The translations under genes and the position numbers were made by a program. A DNA stretch of 64,000 nt from positions 1 to 64,000 of the forward strand of contig LN913010.1 of assembly GCA_001487125.1 (NCBI GenBank), written 5' to 3'. Shown here piece after piece: positions 55,932 through 64,000 of the stretch (position 1 is the stretch's first letter; each line of letters opens with the position of its first letter). The notes beneath the pieces were generated by a model, which was not told the origin of the DNA, did no database searches, and saw only the letters and a program-made list of their open reading frames with translations. The DNA comes from Gabonibacter massiliensis. GTDB taxonomy: Bacteria; Bacteroidota; Bacteroidia; Bacteroidales; Marinifilaceae.

Positions 55932-56212
55932 CTTTCGTTTGATTAAGATATAATTATTATACTCCTGTTGTTAAGATACGCGGGCAAAAATAGTACAATT
56001 GTTTAGATTAAAAAACATCTTATACAACATATAATTATGCATACGTTTGCGATGTAACTTTCTGAAAATGTGATAGATATGTAGAATAAACAAGGCGGTT
56101 TAGAATCTCAAAAAACGAACTTTTTTTGAGATGGCAGTATAAGTAGACTGTGGTTTATTATTCAATAATGTAATATTTTGATTGTTAATCATATAAACAT
56201 CGCATGTAAATA

Positions 56213-56242
56213 TTGCATAATGAGAAATTTTGTTTAGTTTTG
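56213..56242 (+). promoter_or_regulatory. promoter of the second ECF sigma gene
   Basis: TTG (56213-56215), 19 bp, then TAGTTTTG (56235-56242), an exact match. The leader to the ATG at 56326 would be about 77 bases. The rest of the 394-base gap 55932-56325 is AT-rich without a supported gene. Confidence 0.65.
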
Positions 56243-56325
56243 TATCTTTATAATCGTTCTTTTTAAGAGTCTGATGTTACATTGGTTGTCAGGATGTTGT
56301 TTTATTAAAGATAAGGGAAAATTTC

Positions 56326-56874
56326 ATGTATTCGTCTGTATATAAGATAAATATAGAAGATAAGGCCGTGTTTAAAAGTCTGTTCAACGATTTTTTCGTG
56401 ACCTTGTGTCTTTTTGCGGAGAGATACGTGGAAGAACCTGAAATGGCTGCCGATATTGTACAGGAAAGTTTCGTTAAATTATGGCAGAATCGAAAGAATT
56501 TTAATTACTTACATCAGGTGAAATCTTTTTTATACGTATCTGTCCGAAATTTGGCCCTCAATGAAATAAAGCATAAACGTGTGGAGGAGGCTTATCGGGA
56601 TTGGGCGGGAGAGGGTTTCCGACTTTGGGGGGAAGAGGTAATAGAAGAGGAAAGTTATCGGTTGCTGATGCAAGCGATTCAAAAATTACCGGCGCAGTGC
56701 CGGCGGGTGATTATGTTGGCCATGGAAGGCAAGGCGAATAAAGAGATTGCCGAAGAATTGGGAATATCGGACGGTACGGTACACTCTTTAAAAAAGACGG
56801 CTTATAGACGTTTGCGAGAAGAATTAAAGCATTATTTTTATTTGTTTATCTTGTTGATGCACAGCGTACAATAA
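56326..56874 (+). CDS. ECF-type RNA polymerase sigma factor (SusCD-linked)
   Basis: The 182-residue product has sigma region 2 (EMAADIVQESFVKLWQNRKN, about 44-63) and region 4 (GKANKEIAEELGISDGTVHS, followed by LKKTAYRRLREELK). It belongs to the same Bacteroidetes ECF class as the 39182 product. FecR follows 73 bases downstream, then SusC/SusD. It would direct transcription of the locus when the anti-sigma factor is relieved. Confidence 0.92.
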   Translation: MYSSVYKINIEDKAVFKSLFNDFFVTLCLFAERYVEEPEMAADIVQESFVKLWQNRKNFNYLHQVKSFLYVSVRNLALNEIKHKRVEEAYRDWAGEGFRLWGEEVIEEESYRLLMQAIQKLPAQCRRVIMLAMEGKANKEIAEELGISDGTVHSLKKTAYRRLREELKHYFYLFILLMHSVQ

Positions 56875-56947
56875 AAAAACTGCAAAAAAAATTATTTTTA
56901 ACTACCCCATTTTTGACTTTCAGTTGTTATAGAGAAAAACTGAAAAA

Positions 56948-58135
56948 ATGTTACATCGGGAATTTGATATTGCTTCTTTCATCGCAAAATCGTTAGCCGG
57001 AACGATGAACGAGGAGGAACATGCTTTATTGGAAGCATGGAAAGAGGAGGATATTGCCCATCGGCGATTATTCGAAAGATTATCTTCTCCCGAAAATTTG
57101 GCCCGTAGAAACGAGCATGCCGAACGTTACCGGAAATTACAACGTTGGGAAGATCTGGAGAAACGAATAGACAATCGGCGGTTTGTAACGGTAAGGAGAG
57201 TGACGACCTATGCGGCTTTATTGATTGTTTTATTTGTAGCATCCTATTTTGTTTTTCGTTTGTCTGAAGGACCGAATGAAAAGGTCGGACAAGCCCGGCT
57301 TATTCGTCCGGGTGAAGCTAAAGCTGTCTTGGTTTTAGCCGACGGGCAGCATGTTACATTGGAAACCCGTTCCTCTTTTACTTTTCAGGAATCCGATGGG
57401 ACGGTGATTTGTAAAGACTCTTCCGTGTTGGATTACCGGGGGAAGGATGAAAGAGAAACGAGCGGAGAAAAGGTTATATATAATACGATAAAAACCCCTC
57501 TTGGGGGAGAATATTTTTTAGTGTTGAGTGACGGTAGCCGAGTACATCTTAATGCCATGAGTTCCTTGCGTTTCCCGGTTCGATTCACGCGAGAGAGACG
57601 GGAAGTTGAATTAACCGGGGAGGCTTATTTTGAGGTAGAAAAGGATAATCGTCTTTTTATAGTGACGACCGGAGAAACGTCAACGGAAGTATTGGGTACG
57701 AAATTTAATGTTTCTGCTTACCCGGAGGATGAAGAGGTAAAAACAACATTAATACGCGGGAGCGTCCGTTTTACGGCGAAGGTTCGGGGAAAATCATTCC
57801 TTCTGAAGCCTTCGGAGCAGGTCAGCTTTAATAAATTGTCCGGAGAAGCAAAAGTGGAAGAGGTAGATGTAGCTGATTTTATTGCCTGGAAAGAGGGATT
57901 GTTTCGTTTTAAAGATTGGCGGTTGGAAGAGATCATGGAGCAGTTGGCCAGGTGGTATGATATGAAGGTCGAATTCCGGGAAGAAGTTTTAAAAGATATC
58001 CGGTTCGGTTGTTGTTTTAATCGTTACCGGGATATTACTCCGGTATTGGAGTTGCTCGAGGAAACCTGTAAAGTGACGGTGAAGGTAGAGGGGAACACCG
58101 TCGTATTGGAAAAAGCGAATACTAAGACTAAATAA
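56948..58135 (+). CDS. FecR-type anti-sigma factor
   Basis: The 395-residue protein has a cytoplasmic sigma-binding region (1-85), a membrane helix (about 88-108, TTYAALLIVLFVASYFVF), the periplasmic FecR domain (NTIKTPLGGEYFLVLSDGSR, LTGEAYFEVEKDNRLF, TEVLGTKFNVSAYPED), and a C-terminal DUF4974 part (WRLEEIMEQLARWYDMKVEF). It controls the 56326 sigma factor. The SusC immediately downstream lacks an STN domain, so its signal probably comes from the STN-bearing transporter that starts at 63139. Confidence 0.93.
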   Translation: MLHREFDIASFIAKSLAGTMNEEEHALLEAWKEEDIAHRRLFERLSSPENLARRNEHAERYRKLQRWEDLEKRIDNRRFVTVRRVTTYAALLIVLFVASYFVFRLSEGPNEKVGQARLIRPGEAKAVLVLADGQHVTLETRSSFTFQESDGTVICKDSSVLDYRGKDERETSGEKVIYNTIKTPLGGEYFLVLSDGSRVHLNAMSSLRFPVRFTRERREVELTGEAYFEVEKDNRLFIVTTGETSTEVLGTKFNVSAYPEDEEVKTTLIRGSVRFTAKVRGKSFLLKPSEQVSFNKLSGEAKVEEVDVADFIAWKEGLFRFKDWRLEEIMEQLARWYDMKVEFREEVLKDIRFGCCFNRYRDITPVLELLEETCKVTVKVEGNTVVLEKANTKTK

Positions 58136-58139
58136 AAAA

Positions 58140-58190
58140 CTACGTGATGCGGGAACATCGCGTAGCTCCAGTTCTTGTAAAACAAGAACT
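58140..58190 (+). terminator. two hairpins between fecR and susC
   Basis: The first stem (CTACGTGATG / CATCGCGTAG, one wobble) spans 58140-58165 and starts five bases after the fecR stop. The second (AGTTCTTGT / ACAAGAACT, loop AAA) spans 58170-58190. No T run follows either, so processing or attenuation is likelier than full termination. Confidence 0.6.
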
Positions 58191-58215
58191 TATGTTAAAC
58201 TTAACACACAAAGTT

Positions 58216-61200
58216 ATGGAAAAAAAAAGAATTTCTTTCACACGGAAAGAATTAAAAAAGGTTTTTTTTCTGATGAGATTAGCCTTTTATGTGGTTATTT
58301 GGAGTCTGTCAGACCTATCGGCGGGAAACCTTCCCTCCGCTAACACGACAAACGAGCATGCGCCGGAACTCTGGGTGATAAAGGGGATGGTCATCGATAG
58401 TGTGACGAAAGAACCGATGCCGGGAGTTTCCGTTCGTTTAAAAGGAACGCAAATCGGTACGGCTACGGCTGCCGACGGTAAATTTGAACTTAAAATTCCG
58501 AAATCTAAGGAGATGATTATCGTGGTCTCTTTTATCGGCATGAAGACCAAAGAGATCAAAATCACTAAACCGGAAACAACGTTGAAAATTTTATTGCAAG
58601 AAGATGTGGCAAGAATAAAAGATGTAGTGGTGACCGGTTATGCGACCGTCCGCCGGGAAGCGTACACGGGTTCGGCTACCGTAATGACAGCAAGAAAGAT
58701 CGAAGAGCGGCCGGTGGCCTCTTTTCAGGATGTATTGCGGGGAAATTCGCCGGGGACGTTAGTAACCTCGACCGGACAACCGGGAGTTTCCGGAACTATC
58801 CGTTTAAGAGGAATCAGTTCTATGAATGCTTCCAATGCTCCGCTTTATGTCGTGGACGGGATTGTTTGGGATGCCGCCAACATGTCGGGTAGCGCAGAGT
58901 TCCCCACCAATCCGTTGAATACCTTAAATCCTTCGGACATTGCCAGTATGACGGTTTTGAAAGATGCGGCATCGGCTTCTTTATACGGTTCGCGCGGAGC
59001 CAACGGGGTAATTGTAATTACCACGAAACAAGGCCAGATAGGGAAAAGACCGCAATATACGGTTGATATGCAATTCGGTTTTTCCAAAATATTTGAAGCC
59101 TCCAAACCGGAGTTGGTAAACGGAAAAGAGTTTACGGAGCTTTGGCTGGAAGGGGAGATGCACCGGATGGTATATGCTGCCTGTTCCAAGGAAGATGATT
59201 TCTTTGCGATCATTAAGGATTTGTATAAAGACAAGGAGGGATATAAGTTTGACGGGAAAAATTACAACGAATGGTATGCGGATGCCAAAACCGAGTTTTG
59301 TGACGTCTTTAAAATCAAAAAAGGAGCGGATAGTGACGAGTACTATACCGATCTGTTCGGGGCGGATGCCGACAGGATGCCTGATGTGAATTGGTATGAC
59401 GAGGTGACCCGTACGGCTCCTTTCCAGAAGATCAATGTTTCGGCCCGGGGTGGTTCGCGTGTCGGAAAATTTTATGCTTCGTTGGAGTATTTCAATCAAC
59501 AGGGAGTTTTGAAATCGAGCGAATTAAAACGTTACTCTCTACGTATGAATTTGACTTCCGATGATCCGGACAATTTCTTTAATTGGGGGCTGAATACTCA
59601 ATTAACTTACTCCGCCCAATCGGGGCCCCGCCGGGATGCATTGGGGTACGCCATGTTGCATTATACGGCTTTATCTCTTGCTCCGATTGTTCCGGTCTAT
59701 TTAGAGGACGGATCTTTTAATTTCAATTTTCCCAAAAATGTCAATTCGAATATGAACCCCCTGGCTGTAGCAAAATACAATAGCTACGATCGTCCGCAGA
59801 CAAAAGTATTGACATCCGGTTTTTTACAGTTTAATCTTACGAAGTGGTTAAAGATAAAGAGTACTTTTGGTCTTGATTATCTGCACGCTCGTCGTCGTCA
59901 GTATTATGATAAGGATTTCGGTGACGGAGCAAAGAGTGATGGTTATTTATACGAACGGGATGCCCGTCGACGGAAGATCTCCAATACTAATTTAGCCTAT
60001 CTTGAAAAAACCTTTAACGAAGTACATGAGGTATTAATCTATGGAGGAATCGAGTGGGAAGATATGAAATCTGAGTATATCAGGGCAGAAGCGACGAAGT
60101 TTCTTTCAGACGATTTTCCTTATCTAAGTGCGGCTGCCGTACCCGATGAGGTCGCTGGGGACGGAGATCGTTACTCCATGCTTTCCTGGCTGTTGAAAGG
60201 AGATTACAGTTATGATAATAAATATTTCTTTTCTGCTTCTTTCCGAAGTGACCGTTCTTCCCGCTTCCATAAAGATTACCGGGTGGGTAATTTTTGGTCC
60301 GTATCAGGAGCTTGGCGTATAAAGGAAGAGTCTTTTATGCAAGGTTTAGATTGGTTGAATAACCTGAAAGTCAAAGCCAGTTACGGTATAAACGGAACCT
60401 TGCCGAGTTCTTATTATAGCTGGCGTTCCCGTTACTCTTTCGGCTATAATTACAATGGACATTTGGGTTTAAAACCGACGGCAATTGCTTCTAAGGACTT
60501 GTCATGGGAAGAGAATAAAATCTTTAATATCGGTTTGGAGATGGGCTTTTTCAATCGGATCGATTTGAGCGTGGAGTATTATAACCGAAGGACGGAAAAT
60601 TTATTACAAGATCTGCCGATCTCTTACGTAACGGGACATAAAGAACGTTTGGTGAACTCTTCTGCCGGACTGAAAAATCGGGGATGGGAAATCGAATTAC
60701 ATGCGTCGATTGTTCAGGAGCGTCAGATCAATTGGGATTTTAATATCAACATAGCCACGTTGAGAAATGAATTTTTCGGTTTGACCAACGATGATATCGG
60801 TACTCAGATCAAACGTAACGGAGAGAGTTATTACTCCTGGTACTTGAGGGAGTGGGCCGGTATAGACCCGCAGACAGGGGAACAGCAGTGGTATAAAAAG
60901 GACGATCAGGGGAATAAAGTAATCACCAAGGATTATGATGAAGCAGACCGGGATATCCGGGGGACGGCACTTCCGAAGGTAAACGGAGGGTTCTCCAGTA
61001 CCGTTTCGTATCGGGGGTTGGAGTTGAGTTTCCTGTTTACCTATGCTATGGGGCATAAGGTGTTGGATTATACCGGTCGTACGGCCACGAAAAATGACGG
61101 GGCCCGGGATATTCGGGCGATTGAAAAAGATCAGCTGGATCGTTGGACTCCTGATAATCCTACCGGGAAAAATCCGCTACGGATCAATTCCAAGAAATGG

Positions 61201-61461
61201 AGTCGCTGGACCTCTACCCGGTACTTGTATAAGGGAGATTATTTGAAATTGAAGAATATTAAATTGCAATACGATTTTCCAAAACCCTGGATGGATAAAT
61301 TGACATTGAGAAGCGCCAAAGTTTTTGTACAGGCGGAGAACCTGTTTGCCCTTTCCAAATTGAAAGGATATGATCCCGAAATGACCTTAAACGGTTATCG
61401 TAATCCGGACGATTATCCTTCGGCTATGACGTTTACGGCAGGTTTACAGATTAACTTCTAA
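58216..61461 (+). CDS. SusC-type TonB-dependent transporter (no STN domain)
   Basis: The 1081-residue product starts MEKKRISFTRKELKKVFFLM; the ATG at 58216 lies downstream of the two hairpins, whereas an in-frame start at 58144 would run through them. After the signal region comes directly the carboxypeptidase-like domain (VIKGMVIDSVTKEPMPGVSV), the plug (LKDAASASLYGSRGANGVIV) and the barrel ending TAGLQINF. The missing STN domain means it cannot itself trigger FecR in the usual way. SusD starts 12 bases downstream. Confidence 0.92.
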   Translation: MEKKRISFTRKELKKVFFLMRLAFYVVIWSLSDLSAGNLPSANTTNEHAPELWVIKGMVIDSVTKEPMPGVSVRLKGTQIGTATAADGKFELKIPKSKEMIIVVSFIGMKTKEIKITKPETTLKILLQEDVARIKDVVVTGYATVRREAYTGSATVMTARKIEERPVASFQDVLRGNSPGTLVTSTGQPGVSGTIRLRGISSMNASNAPLYVVDGIVWDAANMSGSAEFPTNPLNTLNPSDIASMTVLKDAASASLYGSRGANGVIVITTKQGQIGKRPQYTVDMQFGFSKIFEASKPELVNGKEFTELWLEGEMHRMVYAACSKEDDFFAIIKDLYKDKEGYKFDGKNYNEWYADAKTEFCDVFKIKKGADSDEYYTDLFGADADRMPDVNWYDEVTRTAPFQKINVSARGGSRVGKFYASLEYFNQQGVLKSSELKRYSLRMNLTSDDPDNFFNWGLNTQLTYSAQSGPRRDALGYAMLHYTALSLAPIVPVYLEDGSFNFNFPKNVNSNMNPLAVAKYNSYDRPQTKVLTSGFLQFNLTKWLKIKSTFGLDYLHARRRQYYDKDFGDGAKSDGYLYERDARRRKISNTNLAYLEKTFNEVHEVLIYGGIEWEDMKSEYIRAEATKFLSDDFPYLSAAAVPDEVAGDGDRYSMLSWLLKGDYSYDNKYFFSASFRSDRSSRFHKDYRVGNFWSVSGAWRIKEESFMQGLDWLNNLKVKASYGINGTLPSSYYSWRSRYSFGYNYNGHLGLKPTAIASKDLSWEENKIFNIGLEMGFFNRIDLSVEYYNRRTENLLQDLPISYVTGHKERLVNSSAGLKNRGWEIELHASIVQERQINWDFNINIATLRNEFFGLTNDDIGTQIKRNGESYYSWYLREWAGIDPQTGEQQWYKKDDQGNKVITKDYDEADRDIRGTALPKVNGGFSSTVSYRGLELSFLFTYAMGHKVLDYTGRTATKNDGARDIRAIEKDQLDRWTPDNPTGKNPLRINSKKWSRWTSTRYLYKGDYLKLKNIKLQYDFPKPWMDKLTLRSAKVFVQAENLFALSKLKGYDPEMTLNGYRNPDDYPSAMTFTAGLQINF

Positions 61462-61473
61462 AATGATACAGTT

Positions 61474-62979
61474 ATGAAAAAGATATATCTATTAGGAATA
61501 TTGGTGGTCATGTTATCCGGTTGTGATCACTTTCTGGACCGGACACCTTACGATAATATGGATGAAGATATTGTATTCGAGAAATTGGAGCATGTACAGG
61601 GGGCTTTGTATGGAGTGTATGATGCGATATCTCATGAAAATTATTATGGACGCCAAGTGTATGCTTATGAGGCGGCAAAAGGCCCTGACTTTTACGTAAA
61701 CAGCGGGACGGGAAACCGTTTCGAACGGGAGAATGGTTACCAGGAGTCCTCTTCTTCCGGCGGATTTGCGATCGATACGTGGGAACAGCTTTATGGCGTG
61801 GTAAAGGCTACGACCAATATCATCGGACGTATCGATAATGTTCCCGGTAATGAGGAAGAGAAAAAACGGATAAAAGGAGAGGCTCATGCTTTACGCGGAT
61901 TGACCTATTTCGATTTGATGCGGATGTTTGCTTATCCTCCGATCTTCTCTTGTCCGGGAGGGGCTAAGTACGAAGATAAATATAAGAAGGGAGTACCTGT
62001 AGTTTTGACGATCGAGGAGTTGAATAGTGTGATTACTACACCTATCGGTCGTTCGGATGCAGCCACTTGTTATGAGAAAATTCTCCATGAGTTGAATCAG
62101 GCGAAGACTTGTTTGAAGGGAATGCCGGTAAAACAGGGAGAGATCTCTTATTATGCCGTTTGTGCTTTGCTTTCCCGGGTATACCTTTATTTGGGGAAAT
62201 GGGAAGAGGCGATCACGGAAGGGGAGTTGGCTTTAGGGGGAAAAAGTAAGATGATGGATTATAGCGAGTACAAAACGAATTATTATAAACCTTTCTGTAA
62301 GGAGAATATATGGGAGTTGGCTTATACGGCAACGGATAATTTGAGTACGGCAGCCTTGAATTATATTATACGCTATCCGACAATTGATAATCCGGAAGAT
62401 CCGAAGGACGGAAAAGTTTCGGCCAAGCAGGGATATGCTGCTTATAGTATCAATTCGTTGTGGATGAATATCGTAAAAAAGGATGCAAAGGACGTGCGGA
62501 GTTATTTGATTTGTGACAATAGAAAAGGCAAGGGGTGTCGGAGATATATAGGTGATCCTACCCATTATCAACATAATATTCCTGTGGTTTGTTTGGCTGA
62601 GGTCTATCTGAATCTGGCCGAAGCTTACGCGGAGAGTAGCCGTCCCAACGGATTAAAGACGGCTTTGGATTATATGAATGAGGTGCATGAAGCTCGGACG
62701 GACGAAACGTTTGAAGGAGGATTGTTGACAAAACAGGAATTGATCGATGCCATATTATTGGAGCGTCGCAAAGAATTGGTTTTATTGGGACATACCTATT
62801 GGGATTGTTTCCGTCGGGCGATTCCTTTTAAACGGGAAAGGAAAGGATGTGTGACGGCTGCAAACGAAAATATTGATTATACTTTGCCTCAGGTAGTATA
62901 TCCGATACCGGAGAATGAGATGGATGCGAATCCCAATATCCGGGGAGAACAGAACCCGGGCTATGCGCCTTATCAGTAA
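61474..62979 (+). CDS. SusD-like lipoprotein (RagB/SusD)
   Basis: The 501-residue lipoprotein has the lipobox MLSGC (Cys17). SusD landmarks are IKGEAHALRGLTYFDLMRMF, VPVVLTIEELN, and LLERRKELVLLGHTYWDCFR near the end. It should cap the 58216 transporter. A 13-bp hairpin follows 32 bases after the stop, then another SusC gene begins, so the locus may be a tandem SusCD array. Confidence 0.9.
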   Translation: MKKIYLLGILVVMLSGCDHFLDRTPYDNMDEDIVFEKLEHVQGALYGVYDAISHENYYGRQVYAYEAAKGPDFYVNSGTGNRFERENGYQESSSSGGFAIDTWEQLYGVVKATTNIIGRIDNVPGNEEEKKRIKGEAHALRGLTYFDLMRMFAYPPIFSCPGGAKYEDKYKKGVPVVLTIEELNSVITTPIGRSDAATCYEKILHELNQAKTCLKGMPVKQGEISYYAVCALLSRVYLYLGKWEEAITEGELALGGKSKMMDYSEYKTNYYKPFCKENIWELAYTATDNLSTAALNYIIRYPTIDNPEDPKDGKVSAKQGYAAYSINSLWMNIVKKDAKDVRSYLICDNRKGKGCRRYIGDPTHYQHNIPVVCLAEVYLNLAEAYAESSRPNGLKTALDYMNEVHEARTDETFEGGLLTKQELIDAILLERRKELVLLGHTYWDCFRRAIPFKRERKGCVTAANENIDYTLPQVVYPIPENEMDANPNIRGEQNPGYAPYQ

Positions 62980-63011
62980 GTTTGGGTGAATAGATTTGCT
63001 TGTTTGTAGAG

Positions 63012-63046
63012 AGATTGTCCGAAAACGGGTTTCGGACAATCTTATT
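63012..63046 (+). terminator. hairpin terminator after SusD
   Basis: A perfect 13-bp stem (AGATTGTCCGAAA / TTTCGGACAATCT) with a five-base loop is followed by TATTTG. The T tract is short, so some readthrough into the next susC is possible. Confidence 0.7.
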
Positions 63047-63138
63047 TGCGTCAGGGATACTACCGGGTTTATGCCGGAGAATTACAGTAATCGATAACCA
63101 GAATAAAATCGTAAGATCGAGGACGAACAGAAGCATTT

Positions 63139-64000
63139 ATGAAAAGATTTATTAAATATCTATTGCTTTGGGTGTCTCTGAGCATGGGGGAAACTCTTCA
63201 GGCTCAGGAGCAACGGGTTAATTTGAATCTGAAGGATGTCATGTTACGGGATTTGATCTGGGAGTTGCAGCGTAAAACCGATTTGATTTTTATTTATAGT
63301 ACGTCCGATGTGGAATCGGTACGACTGTCCCGGGTAAAAGAGAGAAACAAGGGGGTTCGGGCGATTCTGGATAAATACCTCGAGGGTACCGGGTTGTGTT
63401 ATGATGTCCGTCACGAGGTTTTTGTACTTCGACAATGCGACAAGCAGCCTGTAAAGATGAAAATGAGAACGATACGGGGATGCGTACGGGACGAAGAGGG
63501 AGTCGTGTTGCCGGGAGTTACCGTACGGTTGAAAGGAAGTTCTATCGGAGTCGCCACGGATATAAACGGTTGCTACGCTTTGCGAGTACCGAAAGAGGGA
63601 CGATCGATATTGGTTTATTCTTTTATCGGGATGGAAAGTTGTGAAGTGGAGATTACTGCAGGAGCGACCGTTGACGTGGTGTTGCGGCCGGATTGTAAAC
63701 ATTTGAGGGAAGTGATCATTACCGGGTATGGTCAGTATGCACGGACCGGCTACACGGGATCGGCTACGGTTATCGGATCGGAAAATATAGGAGGGCGTTC
63801 CGTCAGTTCGTTGCAAGATGTTATCCGGGGACTCTCTTCCGGTACGTTGGTCGGCGGATCGGGACAACCCGGGGTGGCTTATTCCGTTTTAATCCGCGGG
63901 GTAGGTTCCATGCATGCTTCCAAGGATCCCCTGTATGTCGTGGACGGGATGGTTTGGGATTTGATGAATCTCTCCGGTGACGATGAATATCCGATCAATC
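63139..64000 (+). CDS. STN-domain SusC-type TonB-dependent transporter, 5' part (runs off the window)
   Basis: The ATG at 63139 opens a frame that stays open to the window edge (287 complete codons). It has a signal peptide (MKRFIKYLLLWVSLSMGE), an STN domain (VNLNLKDVMLRDLIWELQRK), a carboxypeptidase-like domain (IRGCVRDEEGVVLPGVTVRL), and the start of the plug (VIITGYGQYARTGYTGSATV, DPLYVVDGMVWDL). The plug resembles that of the 58216 product, including YTGSATV and LYVVDG. It is the likely STN partner of the 56948 FecR. Confidence 0.9.
   Translation, partial: MKRFIKYLLLWVSLSMGETLQAQEQRVNLNLKDVMLRDLIWELQRKTDLIFIYSTSDVESVRLSRVKERNKGVRAILDKYLEGTGLCYDVRHEVFVLRQCDKQPVKMKMRTIRGCVRDEEGVVLPGVTVRLKGSSIGVATDINGCYALRVPKEGRSILVYSFIGMESCEVEITAGATVDVVLRPDCKHLREVIITGYGQYARTGYTGSATVIGSENIGGRSVSSLQDVIRGLSSGTLVGGSGQPGVAYSVLIRGVGSMHASKDPLYVVDGMVWDLMNLSGDDEYPIN

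Overview
The window is a piece of a Bacteroidales chromosome. The evidence is four SusC-type TonB-dependent transporters (one cut by the right edge), three SusD lipoproteins, two ECF sigma/FecR pairs, a V-type ATPase operon of the Bacteroidetes layout with a DUF2764 gene, and promoters matching the Bacteroidetes TTG-N19..21-TAnnTTTG pattern. Gene content suggests the Odoribacteraceae (Butyricimonas/Odoribacter), but that placement is inference from memory and not tested.

Layout. 1-281: end of a 23S rRNA gene, 5S rRNA and a terminator. 554-7040: a plus-strand operon in which two fibronectin-III/beta-propeller gene pairs bracket an ABC-2 permease fused to an inactive M1-like peptidase domain. 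7238-17127: a LytS-type histidine kinase, a metzincin-like zinc protease, a SusC/SusD pair and a LytTR response regulator. 17549-18586: a YeiH-type permease on the minus strand. 19101-26609: an STN-SusC/SusD/DUF4843/PKD-like lipoprotein locus without local sigma/anti-sigma genes. 26707-30349 (minus): a beta-barrel protein, a DUF4136 lipoprotein, ExbD, ExbB and a LysR regulator. 30852-39021: the V-ATPase operon (E, DUF2764, A, B, D, I, K), with a four-helix-bundle (23S-IVP family) gene between B and D. 39182-50736: ECF sigma, FecR, STN-SusC, SusD, DUF4843, PKD-like lipoprotein and an S9 peptidase, a regulated paralogue of the 19101 locus. 50879-55931: rhomboid protease, flippase, a 5'-truncated membrane-protein gene, a 41-residue ORF behind stacked palindromes, and the GGGtGRT/NifU-like pair. 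56326-64000: a third sigma/FecR-led locus with a SusC lacking STN, a SusD, and the start of an STN-bearing SusC that leaves the window.

The SusCD loci sit beside peptidases (metzincin-like, S9) and no glycoside hydrolase is seen, so protein or peptide scavenging is a better guess than glycan use. ExbB/ExbD could energise these transporters; no TonB gene is visible.

The least expected structure is between genes. Arrays of AATC (or GATT on the other strand) spaced exactly 8 bp apart, with the four intervening bases free, recur in at least seven intergenic regions, including inside operons. A second AT-rich repeat family (ATTGTAGATTGTAAATT and its complement) accompanies some of them, flanks the four-helix-bundle gene as inverted repeats, and lies next to two copies of a GC-rich element of about 170 bp. 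One copy of that element abuts a gene that appears to have lost its 5' end. No known element was recognised for any of these.
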